The notes under the pieces were generated by a model that saw only the letters and a program-made list of their open reading frames with translations, was not told the DNA's origin and ran no database searches. A stretch of DNA of 59,736 nucleotides from Paenibacillus phocaeensis. GTDB lineage: Bacteria; Bacillota; Bacilli; Paenibacillales; Paenibacillaceae. The stretch spans positions 585,548 to 645,283 of the forward strand of contig NZ_FCOQ01000018.1 of the NCBI RefSeq assembly GCF_900021165.1. The letters run 5' to 3'. Every line of letters begins with the position of its first letter. Position 1 is the stretch's first letter. Of this stretch, positions 32,556 through 40,340 are shown one piece after another. Position numbers and translations under genes: made by a program.

Positions 32556-33698
32556 ATGGCGGGTAGAACAGTAAAGAAAGACGGCAACAGTTGGTATTTC
32601 GTTCTTACACATGGAAAGAAAGCAAACGGGAAGCCAAATCAGTACAAAAAACGAGGGTTTAAAACGAAGCAAGAGGCGATACAAGCACTCAATGAACTGG
32701 AACACACATTACTTACCGGAACCTATATAAAGCCCCACAAAATGACCTATCGGCAATACATGCTTGAACAGTGGCTTGAGGATAAACAAACTAGGGTAAA
32801 GCAGCAAACCATCGGAACATATCGTTGGTTGGTTGAGCTACATATTTTACCAACACTAGGGCATGTAGAACTTACCCAGCTTACGCCAATGATGATTCAG
32901 CAACTTTACAACCGTCTTACCAAGGAGAAGTCGTTATCCGATGAAAACATTCAAAAAGTCCATACGCTAATAAATGATTCGCTTAAAAAAGCTGAACGTT
33001 GGGGACTTATCCAGAAGAATCCCGCTTCGCTGGTTGATCGGCCTAAGGCGGTAAAAAAAGAAATACAAGTTTGGAATCTGGAGCAAGTTAAGCTGTTCCT
33101 TAAGAACGCTGATTTAAATGCTCGGTATTTTATAGCCCCGCTTCTGGGATTAACCACTGGAATGCGAATAGGTGAGATATTAGGTTTGCGTTGGAAAGAT
33201 GTAGACCTTGAACGGGGATTTGTTCGTGTAACGCAAACCTTAAGCAGTGATGGAAAAGAACTTATGCCTTACACCAAAACTGCCTCAGGAACGAGAACAA
33301 TCGACTTGCCCCCTGAGACGATCTCATATTTGGAAATGCATAAGAAGCGAATTGATAAGGAACGTAAGTCCCCGTTGTATCATGATTTGGATTTGGTCGT
33401 TTGTACGGAGTTCGGCACTCCTACCAACAAGAGCAACATCAGGAGATTTTTCAATGCTCAGATCAATAAGCTGGGACTCCCCAAAATCCGATTTCATGAT
33501 ACGAGGCATACCCACGCCACACTTCTTCTAATTCAAGGCGTAAATCCGAAGATCGTTAGTGAACGTTTGGGCCATGCAGACGTCAGAATAAGCCTCGATA
33601 CTTATTCGCATCTACTTCCGAGTATGCAGAAAGAAACCGCAATTATGTTTGGTAAAATGCTATTTGAGGAAGAAAAGGAGGAGGTTATTTTGAACTAG
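32556..33698 (+). CDS. int: Tyrosine recombinase (integrase)
   Basis: 380 residues from the ATG at 32556 (GGAGGG upstream). N-terminal AP2-like arm-binding domain (WYFVLTHGKKANGKPNQYKK), SAM-like core-binding domain (TYRQYMLEQWLEDKQTRVKQ), and a catalytic domain with Arg204 (TGMRIGEIL), His314 and Arg317 (HDTRH), His340 (RLGH) and the Tyr350 nucleophile (DTYSHL). It integrates the element at tRNA-Val. Unusually it is 2.9 kb from the att repeat, with cargo between. Confidence 0.95.
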   Translation: MAGRTVKKDGNSWYFVLTHGKKANGKPNQYKKRGFKTKQEAIQALNELEHTLLTGTYIKPHKMTYRQYMLEQWLEDKQTRVKQQTIGTYRWLVELHILPTLGHVELTQLTPMMIQQLYNRLTKEKSLSDENIQKVHTLINDSLKKAERWGLIQKNPASLVDRPKAVKKEIQVWNLEQVKLFLKNADLNARYFIAPLLGLTTGMRIGEILGLRWKDVDLERGFVRVTQTLSSDGKELMPYTKTASGTRTIDLPPETISYLEMHKKRIDKERKSPLYHDLDLVVCTEFGTPTNKSNIRRFFNAQINKLGLPKIRFHDTRHTHATLLLIQGVNPKIVSERLGHADVRISLDTYSHLLPSMQKETAIMFGKMLFEEEKEEVILN

Positions 33699-33730
33699 CC
33701 AGAGGTTCGAAAATTACTTTTAAGTACTGA

Positions 33731-33753
33731 GAACCCTTACGTGGTAAGGGTTC
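33731..33753 (+). terminator. Integrase terminator (hairpin A)
   Basis: Stem GAACCCTTAC / GTAAGGGTTC, loop GTG. The stem is identical to the hairpin at 36629-36651. Confidence 0.8.
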
Positions 33754-33789
33754 CTTCATTACAACTATCAGTGGTGAAACAATTGGGGA

Positions 33790-33927
33790 GTGGGTTCGGA
33801 TATAATTCATGATGATTTACATTCTTCGTTATATCAACTAGATCTTAAATTGTTTTTCTTAGAAATTTGTGAAAAAGATACTGGTGAGAAAGGTAAATCT
33901 AATACGAATATAGAAAACTTATTATAA
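33790..33927 (+). CDS. Possible 45-aa ORF before the caspase pair
   Basis: A GTG-started frame closed upstream by a TGA, reading IIHDDLHSSLYQLDLKLFFL then EICEKDTGEKGKSNTNIENL. Composition is protein-like but there is no strong ribosome site, and it may be a leftover of a larger gene. It lies between the integrase terminator and the caspase-partner gene. Confidence 0.25.
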   Translation: MGSDIIHDDLHSSLYQLDLKLFFLEICEKDTGEKGKSNTNIENLL

Positions 33928-33945
33928 AAATAGGAGGTAGTAAAA

Positions 33946-34647
33946 GTGATCAAATCTAAATATTTTATTGAAAAATTTAACCAGCATAATATTAAAGTGC
34001 TTGCCGGTTTAATGACGGCTGACAAAATAGACATTTTCTTTAACTATAATGATATTGATGAGTTTTTAATTTTTACTACTGAGTTAGAAATGAATTATGT
34101 TTTTATGAATGTTGACTATTTGAAAGAACATGAGATTGAGTTTATAACAAATGAAGTGCTCGAAGATTATGGATCGCCACACGAGTATGTACGTGATATA
34201 CAAAAAGAAGTTCAAGCCTACAATGAAAAAATGAAGAAATTGCAGAAGCGGGTTGGTGAAGAGCAAAGTATTCACTTTTTCTTTTCACATAATGGATCAA
34301 TTTATTCATGGTTGTCTGTTGACGAAGAGTTAGAATACGAAGATGCAGATACTTTTCTTGAGGAACTTATTGACAATTATGACAATGAGATCAAAGAATA
34401 TAAAGAAAACCAAAGAAGTTCAAATATTAGCATGCTATTAAAAAACAGAAATGAAATTGAAAGGCTTATACTCTCGGATAATGATTTTAAGTACCATACA
34501 ACAAAAGATCTCAGAAGAACTTTTTCTAATATGTTGTATGAAGCGAATAGAGATTTTTTTAAATCGATAAAATTGCATGAGTATCAGTTATTTGATTTTG
34601 TTGAAATAACTTGGAATAAATACAAAGATAATGTTAAAAAGAAATAG
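33946..34647 (+). CDS. Hypothetical partner of the caspase-like protease, 233 aa
   Basis: Soluble, acidic protein, beta-rich at the start (KVLAGLMTADKIDIFFNYND), then a coiled-coil-like section (IQKEVQAYNEKMKKLQKRVG) and helices. No family recognised. It starts with GTG after a strong TAGGAGG. The caspase-like gene follows after 48 nt on the same strand, so the two are probably one operon; this could be a sensor, inhibitor or substrate of the protease. Strongly AT-rich. Confidence 0.65.
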   Translation: MIKSKYFIEKFNQHNIKVLAGLMTADKIDIFFNYNDIDEFLIFTTELEMNYVFMNVDYLKEHEIEFITNEVLEDYGSPHEYVRDIQKEVQAYNEKMKKLQKRVGEEQSIHFFFSHNGSIYSWLSVDEELEYEDADTFLEELIDNYDNEIKEYKENQRSSNISMLLKNRNEIERLILSDNDFKYHTTKDLRRTFSNMLYEANRDFFKSIKLHEYQLFDFVEITWNKYKDNVKKK

Positions 34648-34695
34648 TGCAAATTATTTGCGAATTCTAAGAACCTGAATTAAAGGAGGTAGAAC

Positions 34696-36426
34696 ATGTC
34701 TGTTACATACAGTTCAGAATATACGAATAGTTTCGCTCTTATTATTGGAATTAATAACTACCAATTTGTCAATCCATTGGACTATGCCTGCAATGATGCT
34801 CAAGAAGTTGCCTCAACATTAGTTAAGGAATTTGGTTTTTCAGAAGATAACGTTACACTATTACTAAATGAAGATGCGAGTAAAGCGAATATAATGAAAC
34901 ACTTTTTGAAATATGCAAACGGTAATACTGATACTGACGACAGGGTATTTATTTTTTATGCTGGACATGGACATACGATGACTGGAAAGCGCGGTGAAAC
35001 TGGATTTTTAATTCCTGTAGATGGAAATCCTGAAGATATTTCAACCTTCATCAGGTGGGATGACTTAACACGAAATTCAGATTTGTTTAAAGCAAAGCAT
35101 GTATTATTTGTTATGGATGCATGTTATGGTGGATTAGCTATTACAAGATCACTTCAACCAGGGAGTGCTCGATTTCTTAAGGACATGCTAAGAAGGTATA
35201 CGCGCCAAGTATTAACAGCAGGGAAAGCGAATGAAGTTGTAGCTGATGCAGGAGGGCCTATTCCGGAACATTCTATATTTACTGGACACTTTTTAGAGGC
35301 GTTACAAGGGAAGGCTGCACAACCTGATGGTACAATTACAGCGAATGGAGTAATGGCATACGTATATCAAAAAGTCTCAAATGATATCCATTCAAGTCAA
35401 ACACCACACTTTGGTTATTTCGATGGTGATGGTGACTTTATATTTAAAGCCCCTATTTTAAATTCATTAGTCGATGACAAGTATGATACAGATGTAATTG
35501 TAGAAGTTCCAGCTACTTTTACTGATAAAACGCTAAAGCGTGATACTGAATTAATTGAACTAATAAAAGAGTACTTATCTGAAGAACGGTTCCGTATTAA
35601 ATTGGATGATTTAGTCAACACACAAATAAGAAAATCAATACAGTTATTGAATCAAGAAGAGTTTTCTATGGACGATAAAGATTTTACAAATCAAAATGTG
35701 GAAATGCGATTGTTTAAATATGAACAAGCAATTACCGAGCTTCAGCTTATATCAATATGCCTAGCTTATTGGGGAAGAGAAGTACAACAAATATCTATAA
35801 AGAGAATTATTCTTAGATTATCAGAAAACGTTAAATCAAATTCCGGTTATCAATTATGGGCTAATATGGAATGGCACCCATTGATGTTTTTGATTTATTC
35901 AACTGGCATAGCAGCAATAATAAATGAGGATTATTCAATGCTGAAGGCGATATTAACTACAAAAATCGCAACAAGATATGATGACAGCAAAGAATTAGTA
36001 GTAACTTTGTTGGATAAAATAGATGAACAATCAGTTGATATATATAAACAACTTTCTAATTACGAAAGAATGTATACGCCAAGGAGCGAGTACTTATTCA
36101 AAAAGCTTCAACCTTCTTTAGACGATTTACTCTTTCTCGGAGCCGGTTATGAGGAAGCGTTTGATAAATTTGAAATTATGCTTGCCCTAATCTATGCTGA
36201 CAAATCTAAAAGGAGCGATGAGTGGTTCTGGGGACCTCCTGGAAGATTTGCATGGAAGTATAGAAGCCAAGGACGTGGTCAATTTGTGCAGATTAAGGAA
36301 GAGGCCAATGAAATGAAGAATGAATGGCCACCATTAAAAGCTGGGTTATTTAATGGGTCTATTGATCGATTTAATGAAATATACGCAAAATACCAAACGT
36401 TTTTACATAAACTCGGCTGGCATTGA
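34696..36426 (+). CDS. Caspase-like (C14) protease with helical C-terminal domain
   Basis: 576 residues. The N-terminal ~250 residues are a C14 caspase/metacaspase fold: SFALIIGINNYQFVNPLDYA, FIFYAGHGH (catalytic His91) and VMDACYGG (catalytic Cys143), with HSIFTGHFLEALQG after. The remaining ~320 residues are helical with no named domain; TPR-like repeats are possible but not clear. Bacterial caspase-like proteases are the cell-killing effectors of several phage-defence systems. GGAGG precedes the ATG. It lies with its partner between int and the right att site. Confidence 0.9.
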   Translation: MSVTYSSEYTNSFALIIGINNYQFVNPLDYACNDAQEVASTLVKEFGFSEDNVTLLLNEDASKANIMKHFLKYANGNTDTDDRVFIFYAGHGHTMTGKRGETGFLIPVDGNPEDISTFIRWDDLTRNSDLFKAKHVLFVMDACYGGLAITRSLQPGSARFLKDMLRRYTRQVLTAGKANEVVADAGGPIPEHSIFTGHFLEALQGKAAQPDGTITANGVMAYVYQKVSNDIHSSQTPHFGYFDGDGDFIFKAPILNSLVDDKYDTDVIVEVPATFTDKTLKRDTELIELIKEYLSEERFRIKLDDLVNTQIRKSIQLLNQEEFSMDDKDFTNQNVEMRLFKYEQAITELQLISICLAYWGREVQQISIKRIILRLSENVKSNSGYQLWANMEWHPLMFLIYSTGIAAIINEDYSMLKAILTTKIATRYDDSKELVVTLLDKIDEQSVDIYKQLSNYERMYTPRSEYLFKKLQPSLDDLLFLGAGYEEAFDKFEIMLALIYADKSKRSDEWFWGPPGRFAWKYRSQGRGQFVQIKEEANEMKNEWPPLKAGLFNGSIDRFNEIYAKYQTFLHKLGWH

Positions 36427-36486
36427 TAGACTTGACTATAGATGGAATTCAAAATATATTTTTTTCACTAAAATAAAATGGCTATA

Positions 36487-36520
36487 AGCGATCAGATAAA
36501 ATTCTGATCGCTTTTTCTTT
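36487..36520 (+). terminator. Terminator of the caspase operon
   Basis: 10-bp stem AGCGATCAGA / TCTGATCGCT followed by CTTTTTCTTTT. Confidence 0.85.
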
Positions 36521-36624
36521 TATAACAATTGCCATTGGACATAAAAAAGAGACCTTCTTGACCAAATCTTGACCATTTGTATGAAATTGATTCATTTGCT
36601 ACTTCTAAAAAAGTAGCGAGAAAG

Positions 36625-36655
36625 CAAAGAACCCTTACGCTGTAAGGGTTCTTTG
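36625..36655. terminator. Hairpin beside tRNA-Val (hairpin B)
   Basis: Perfect 14-bp stem CAAAGAACCCTTAC / GTAAGGGTTCTTTG, loop GCT. On the minus strand it follows tRNA-Val by a few bases with a T-rich tail, so it can end the tRNA transcript; on the plus strand it would end read-through from the element. Confidence 0.8.
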
Positions 36656-36657
36656 AG

Positions 36658-36707
36658 TATGATCTGCAGTGGGCTCGAACCACTGACCCCCACCCTGTCA
36701 AGATGGT
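36658..36707. repeat. Right attachment site (50-bp direct repeat)
   Basis: Identical to 21423-21472; here it is part of the intact tRNA-Val gene. Confidence 0.93.
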
Positions 36708-36732
36708 GCTCTCCCAGCTGAGCTAGCAGATC
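36660..36732 (-). tRNA. tRNA-Val (anticodon GAC), integration site
   Basis: 73 nt on the minus strand. Acceptor GATCTGC / GCAGATC, D-arm GCTCAGCTGGGAGAGC, anticodon arm CCATC-TTGACAG-GGTGG with GAC, T-arm AGTGG-TTCGAGC-CCACT, discriminator A, no encoded CCA. The element inserted on its 3' side, leaving the gene whole. Confidence 0.95.
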
Positions 36733-36756
36733 AAACTTATAGTAAAGACAAAATTT

Positions 36757-36785
36757 ATCTTATCAGGCGGAGGGATTCTTGTCAA
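36757..36785 (-). promoter_or_regulatory. Promoter of tRNA-Val
   Basis: Minus-strand TTGACA (36780-36785), 17-nt spacer, TAAGAT (36757-36762); start predicted near 36750, 18 nt before the tRNA. Confidence 0.75.
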
Positions 36786-36881
36786 CACTTCCCTGAAGTA
36801 TAAGGAGCCGGGACCCTGCCAACAATGGAGGAGGAGCGACATCCGGTCAGGAAACGCTCTGCGAAGGGCACACTTGCGTCA

Positions 36882-36984
36882 GCGGAACGCTTTACATTCG
36901 GGGATTCGTCATGCCCTACATTCAGCGGAACGCCTTACATTTGGGGGATTCGCCATGCCCTACATTCAGCGAAACGCTCTACAT
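36882..36984 (+). repeat. 2.3 tandem copies of a 43-44-bp unit
   Basis: Copies begin GCGGAACGC at 36882 and 36925 and end ATGCCCTACATTCA; a third copy is cut off after 16 bases (36969-36984). Between tRNA-Val's promoter and a small envelope gene. Confidence 0.85.
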
Positions 36985-37004
36985 ATAGAAAGGAAGTTGA
37001 ACAG

Positions 37005-37286
37005 ATGCGTCGGACCTACCCAAACCGCCGGATCCGCCTTAACCCACATAACCATGATCACACTCCATCGCCAAATAATGAGATGAAGCAGCCGCGGGCT
37101 TGGTCCCTCTGGGCAGCCGTGGCCGGAGCCGTCCTGCTGCTGGCTATAACCAGCGCCTGCCGTCTGGCGCCGGACCCGGAGACGATGAACCAGCAAGCCC
37201 GCGCCTTCCCTTGGCCGTTTGGCCCATCGGTATCGGACGGCGTATATTCGCCCACGATCGTGGAGGATGTGTATTCCACGGAATAG
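37005..37286 (+). CDS. Small membrane-anchored protein, 93 aa
   Basis: A basic, His-rich N-terminus (RRIRLNPHNHDHTPSP), one hydrophobic segment ending in a Cys (WAAVAGAVLLLAITSAC) and a short outer tail. It may be a single-pass protein or a lipoprotein-like one with an unusually long cytosolic arm. The ATG at 37005 has AAAGGAAG upstream; the frame stays open back to 36825 only because it crosses the 43-bp repeats. Family unknown. Confidence 0.6.
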   Translation: MRRTYPNRRIRLNPHNHDHTPSPNNEMKQPRAWSLWAAVAGAVLLLAITSACRLAPDPETMNQQARAFPWPFGPSVSDGVYSPTIVEDVYSTE

Positions 37287-37290
37287 ACGC

Positions 37291-37401
37291 CTATTCCTCG
37301 TCCCACTTGCGGGAATAACCTTTCTTCGTCACGTAAAACATGGAGACGATCAGCAAAGCCGCGATCAGCACCGCAGCGGCAATCGTGATGCCCATGATCA
37401 T
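37291..37401 (-). CDS. Tiny membrane protein (YtzI-like), 36 aa
   Basis: One transmembrane helix (IMGITIAAAVLIAALLIVSM) and a charged tail ending KKGYSRKWDEE, similar in plan to Bacillus YtzI. GGAGC and AAAGGGG precede the ATG pair at 37401/37395. It is convergent with the preceding gene, 4 nt apart. Confidence 0.6.
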   Translation of the reverse strand: MIMGITIAAAVLIAALLIVSMFYVTKKGYSRKWDEE

Positions 37402-37526
37402 AACCCCTTTGCCAGCTCCTTTCCGCCGATATATATGTAGAATAACTATACATGAAAATGATTTTTTTGTATAATGATGCAGTTTAAACAAACCAACAGA
37501 CAAGCTTTAACGGGGAGGGGAACGAA

Positions 37527-37979
37527 ATGTCGGCTGCAACGATCATCCATGTGGAGCACGAAGAACAATTGCACAAATGCCTGGACATCCGTAAAGAGGT
37601 GTTCGTCGAGGAGCAGAAGGTCCCCATTGATTTGGAGATTGACGAACACGATCAGATCGGCCCGGATGTACATCATGTGCTAATTGAATTGGAAGGGGCT
37701 TATGCCGCGACGGGCAGGCTGATTTACTATAAAGACAACGCGGCCAAAATGCAGCGGATCGCCGTTCGCCAGGAATTCCGCTCGAAAGGGGTCGGCAAAA
37801 TCCTGCTGCTCGCCCTGGAGGAGCTGGCACGGGAGCTGGGGCTCACGAAATCGGTGCTGGATGCGCAATGCCAGGCCGAAGGATTTTATGCCAAACTCGG
37901 ATATGAGACGATTTCGACCGAACCATTCGATGATGCCGGGATTCCGCACGTCCGGATGGTCAAACCGTTGAAATCCTAA
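37527..37979 (+). CDS. GNAT acetyltransferase (ElaA/YjcF-like)
   Basis: 150 residues. The N-terminus (CLDIRKEVFVEEQKVPIDLE) and GNAT motif A (MQRIAVRQEFRSKGVGKILL, acetyl-CoA pyrophosphate loop RSKGVG) match the ElaA/YjcF group, followed by AQCQAEGFYAKLGYE. Substrate unknown. GGGGAGG precedes the ATG. Confidence 0.88.
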   Translation: MSAATIIHVEHEEQLHKCLDIRKEVFVEEQKVPIDLEIDEHDQIGPDVHHVLIELEGAYAATGRLIYYKDNAAKMQRIAVRQEFRSKGVGKILLLALEELARELGLTKSVLDAQCQAEGFYAKLGYETISTEPFDDAGIPHVRMVKPLKS

Positions 37980-38045
37980 AAACATAGATTATGAGGTTTC
38001 GGGGCAAGCTAGATCTAACCTGATGAAGAGGAGATGAACCAGTCA

Positions 38046-38285
38046 ATGGCCCTGAATACCAGAGAAACCATTATTGCGATAAGAAAGAACGGCGACGGGG
38101 ATTTGGAGGCGTTTAAAACGTCCAGCGGACGCGTGTTGGATTACCAGCAGGCACTGCAGGAAGTCAAAGCCGGTGCGATCGCCGGTGTCAACGTGTTCAA
38201 GGGGCGGGACGGAGAGATGTATATCCGCGGCGATGCCGACGGGGATCCGTCCAATAACCTCGACAATTTGCCTGGTTTCGAATAA
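38046..38285 (+). CDS. DUF3892 small protein
   Basis: About 79 residues: ETIIAIRKNGDGDLEAFKTS, a helix (YQQALQEVKAGAIAGVNVF) and the end DGEMYIRGDADGDPSNNLDN. This matches DUF3892, a short family common in Bacilli with no known role. The ATG at 38034 is possible but abuts its own AGAGGAG. Confidence 0.75.
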   Translation: MALNTRETIIAIRKNGDGDLEAFKTSSGRVLDYQQALQEVKAGAIAGVNVFKGRDGEMYIRGDADGDPSNNLDNLPGFE

Positions 38286-38309
38286 CGTTGACCATTCCCT
38301 ATAACGAGA

Positions 38310-38348
38310 GAACCCTGCGGGCGTATGGCCCGCAGGGTTATTTTTTTA
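38310..38348. terminator. Bidirectional terminator, DUF3892 / MBL hydrolase
   Basis: Stem AACCCTGCGGGC / GCCCGCAGGGTT, loop GTATG, then TATTTTTTT. Confidence 0.88.
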
Positions 38349-39083
38349 CAGTGTATATACTTCGTGCTGACGCAGAAACTCCATTTCCCCGGTGGCCCCC
38401 CGGAACGACTCCATCTCATCCCCGTAATGCATTAACAGGGTCTTGCGTTGGAATTCGGCAGGCAAGGTCAACAATTCCTGCAGCGTCGTATGCACCTCGC
38501 CCGAACCGGTCAGTTGAACCTCATGCAGGATTCGGCGGCAACCTCGTTCGCGCACAAGCTTCTCCAGGAGCTCCGGTTGAAACGTCTTATCCGCACTGTA
38601 AAAAATCTCGTCATTGATATAAAGCGAATAACTCGGTTTCCCCGGGATATGCGGCGTTCGGATGATCTCCACCTTCAATTCAGGCGCAAGCTGCGCCGGC
38701 TGGCCTTCCGCCAACAACCGCACCTCAAAGACATCGTCCAGCGAGTGAATCACGCCGTCCTGGCTTAACCCGCCTTTCAGCGTATTTTCCCATAACGGCT
38801 CCACCAGATTCTCGGCGATATACAGGATCGGCTTCGGTGCTGTCCCGAATTTTCGGCGGAAGGCCAGTTCTTCCAATCCCCCGACATGATCGCCATGGAT
38901 ATGGGTAATCAGCACGGCGTCGATCTCCTCCACCGGTTTGCCGATCGCGTGCAGCGCCATGGGGGCGGTGATTCCGCAGTCGATCAGCAGGGTGAAGCCT
39001 CCGGCATAGAGGAGCGCGTTGTTGTTGAAATATTTTTTGGCAAACGCTCCGCCGGTACCCAGCATTTGCAGTTGCAATGGCAT
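38346..39083 (-). CDS. MBL-fold metallo-hydrolase
   Basis: 245 residues of the RNase Z-like branch: [20 protein letters not shown] at the start, DCGITAP, the metal motif [10 protein letters not shown], and a C-terminal [11 protein letters not shown]. Cytosolic. Possible phosphodiesterase, substrate unknown. The ATG at 39083 follows AAAGGGGG; a longer reading from 39197 has no ribosome site. Confidence 0.87.
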   Translation of the reverse strand: MPLQLQMLGTGGAFAKKYFNNNALLYAGGFTLLIDCGITAPMALHAIGKPVEEIDAVLITHIHGDHVGGLEELAFRRKFGTAPKPILYIAENLVEPLWENTLKGGLSQDGVIHSLDDVFEVRLLAEGQPAQLAPELKVEIIRTPHIPGKPSYSLYINDEIFYSADKTFQPELLEKLVRERGCRRILHEVQLTGSGEVHTTLQELLTLPAEFQRKTLLMHYGDEMESFRGATGEMEFLRQHEVYTL

Positions 39084-39263
39084 CAGGAATCCCCCTTTAG
39101 CAAAGTATGGATCATCTTTTAACTGTACACAATTTCCATAAGAAACAAAAGCCTGGCATCTCTCGCCAAAAAAAGTGCCGTCTTTTCCCATCACCACCGC
39201 AACTTGACCGGGATCGGAGAGTATAACTTTACATCAACAGGAATCAAATGGAGGGTCAAATTC

Positions 39264-39818
39264 ATGAGATGGAGAAGAGTTGCATTACTGGTGGTTGCTT
39301 TCTCTCTAATGGGGGGTTCCCTGCTGTTTGCCGATGCCGCAAGCCAGAAGGTGAAATTGCTGCTGAATGGCCGCGAGCTGGAGGACGGCGGATATATCGT
39401 GGACGGGAAAACCTATGTGCCGGTTCGCAATCTTGAAGGCTTGGTCCAATATGACGACAGCGCCAAAACGGTGAATTACTATAAACCCAATGTGCACATG
39501 TTTCTCTTCACGGATGATGCGGTGTTTGGGGATGTGAAGAAGACGGGAAAGCTGAAGTTCAACGTATTTTCACAAATCGATAATTTACGTACGGATATCG
39601 CTGCGGTACGGGTGTCCATTACTGCTCCGGACGGGGCATCCAAAGAAATTCAGACGGATGAAATCAAAGAGCAGCGGGATAACTTCTGGTTCCGGACAAA
39701 GGATTTCACATACGATTTCAAGTCGCCGGGCCGGTATACCGTAGGGTTCTACATGCAGCCGTCGAACGGGTCGGATTTCGTATTAGTCTCGGAAAAGAGC
39801 ATTAATGTCTTGAAATAA
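39264..39818 (+). CDS. Exported stalk-domain protein
   Basis: 184 residues. Signal peptide (1-26, near ADA-ASQ), then one copper-amine-oxidase-like stalk motif (VKLLLNGRELEDGGYIVDGK, TYVPVRNLEGLVQYDDSAKT) and a beta-sandwich (VRVSITAPDG, RYTVGFYMQPS). The ATG at 39264 follows GGAGGG. Probably a cell-surface or secreted binding protein. Function unknown. Confidence 0.82.
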   Translation: MRWRRVALLVVAFSLMGGSLLFADAASQKVKLLLNGRELEDGGYIVDGKTYVPVRNLEGLVQYDDSAKTVNYYKPNVHMFLFTDDAVFGDVKKTGKLKFNVFSQIDNLRTDIAAVRVSITAPDGASKEIQTDEIKEQRDNFWFRTKDFTYDFKSPGRYTVGFYMQPSNGSDFVLVSEKSINVLK

Positions 39819-39952
39819 CCGCATGGGGAGCCGCCGATCCGGCAGGATTCACGAAAATTGACCTGTCCCACCCAAAAGTGTTACGATACGGGGGAAAGAA
39901 GCGGGAGACCCTGCTTTGCTCCATTAAAACATACTTAAAGCGAGGTAATTTC

Positions 39953-40270
39953 ATGAGCGACCACAATCACGAACACGGCGAAGCATGCGGCCACGATCAT
40001 GACCATGATCATGAGCATGAAGAGTTTGTGTTGACGCTGACCGACGAAGAGGGGAACGACGTAGAGATGGTTCTTGTCGAAACTTTCGACGTTGGCGAGA
40101 AAGTATACGCGCTGCTGCTCGAGCGCAACAATCCGGAAGCGGACGGCATCATTCTCCGCATGGAAGAAGAGAACGAGGAAATGGTGCTTTACAATATCGA
40201 AGACGAACAAGAATGGAAACAGGTGGAAGCAGCTTATAACGAGCTTGTCGCCCAAATGGATGAAGCCTGA
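39953..40270 (+). CDS. DUF1292 protein with His-rich N-terminus
   Basis: 105 residues. The N-terminal ~25 are His/Asp/Glu-rich with one Cys (HEHGEACGHDHDHDHEHEE), likely able to bind metal. The rest is DUF1292 (FVLTLTDEEGNDVEMVLVET, ILRMEEENEEMVLYNIEDEQ), the YrzB family that in Bacillus lies near yrrK and mltG. Role unknown. ATG at 39953 after GCGAGGTAA. Confidence 0.85.
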   Translation: MSDHNHEHGEACGHDHDHDHEHEEFVLTLTDEEGNDVEMVLVETFDVGEKVYALLLERNNPEADGIILRMEEENEEMVLYNIEDEQEWKQVEAAYNELVAQMDEA

Positions 40271-40297
40271 TCTGAGTTTCGTCCCCTGGTTTTAAGA

Positions 40298-40328
40298 TAA
40301 AAAGCTCCCCGGAAGCGGGGAGCTTTTT
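40298..40328. terminator. Bidirectional terminator, DUF1292 / speA-like gene
   Basis: Stem AAAAAGCTCCCC / GGGGAGCTTTTT, loop GGAAGC. Confidence 0.9.
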
Positions 40329-40340
40329 GATTACTTTGAC

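Larger units (their letters stand above)
21423..36707. mobile_element. Integrative element in tRNA-Val(GAC), about 15.3 kb
   Basis: Bounded by perfect 50-bp direct repeats of the tRNA 3' part, clearly AT-richer than both flanks, and carrying a tyrosine integrase with an excisionase gene before it. Other backbone genes: a Rep-like protein, a DUF927-like ATPase, RadC and an XRE regulator. No relaxase, type IV secretion, terminase or capsid gene is recognised, so it is not a full ICE or prophage; the size and gene set suit a mobilizable island or phage satellite. The cargo (ATPase pair, KAP NTPase, caspase pair) looks like immunity genes. Confidence 0.9.
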
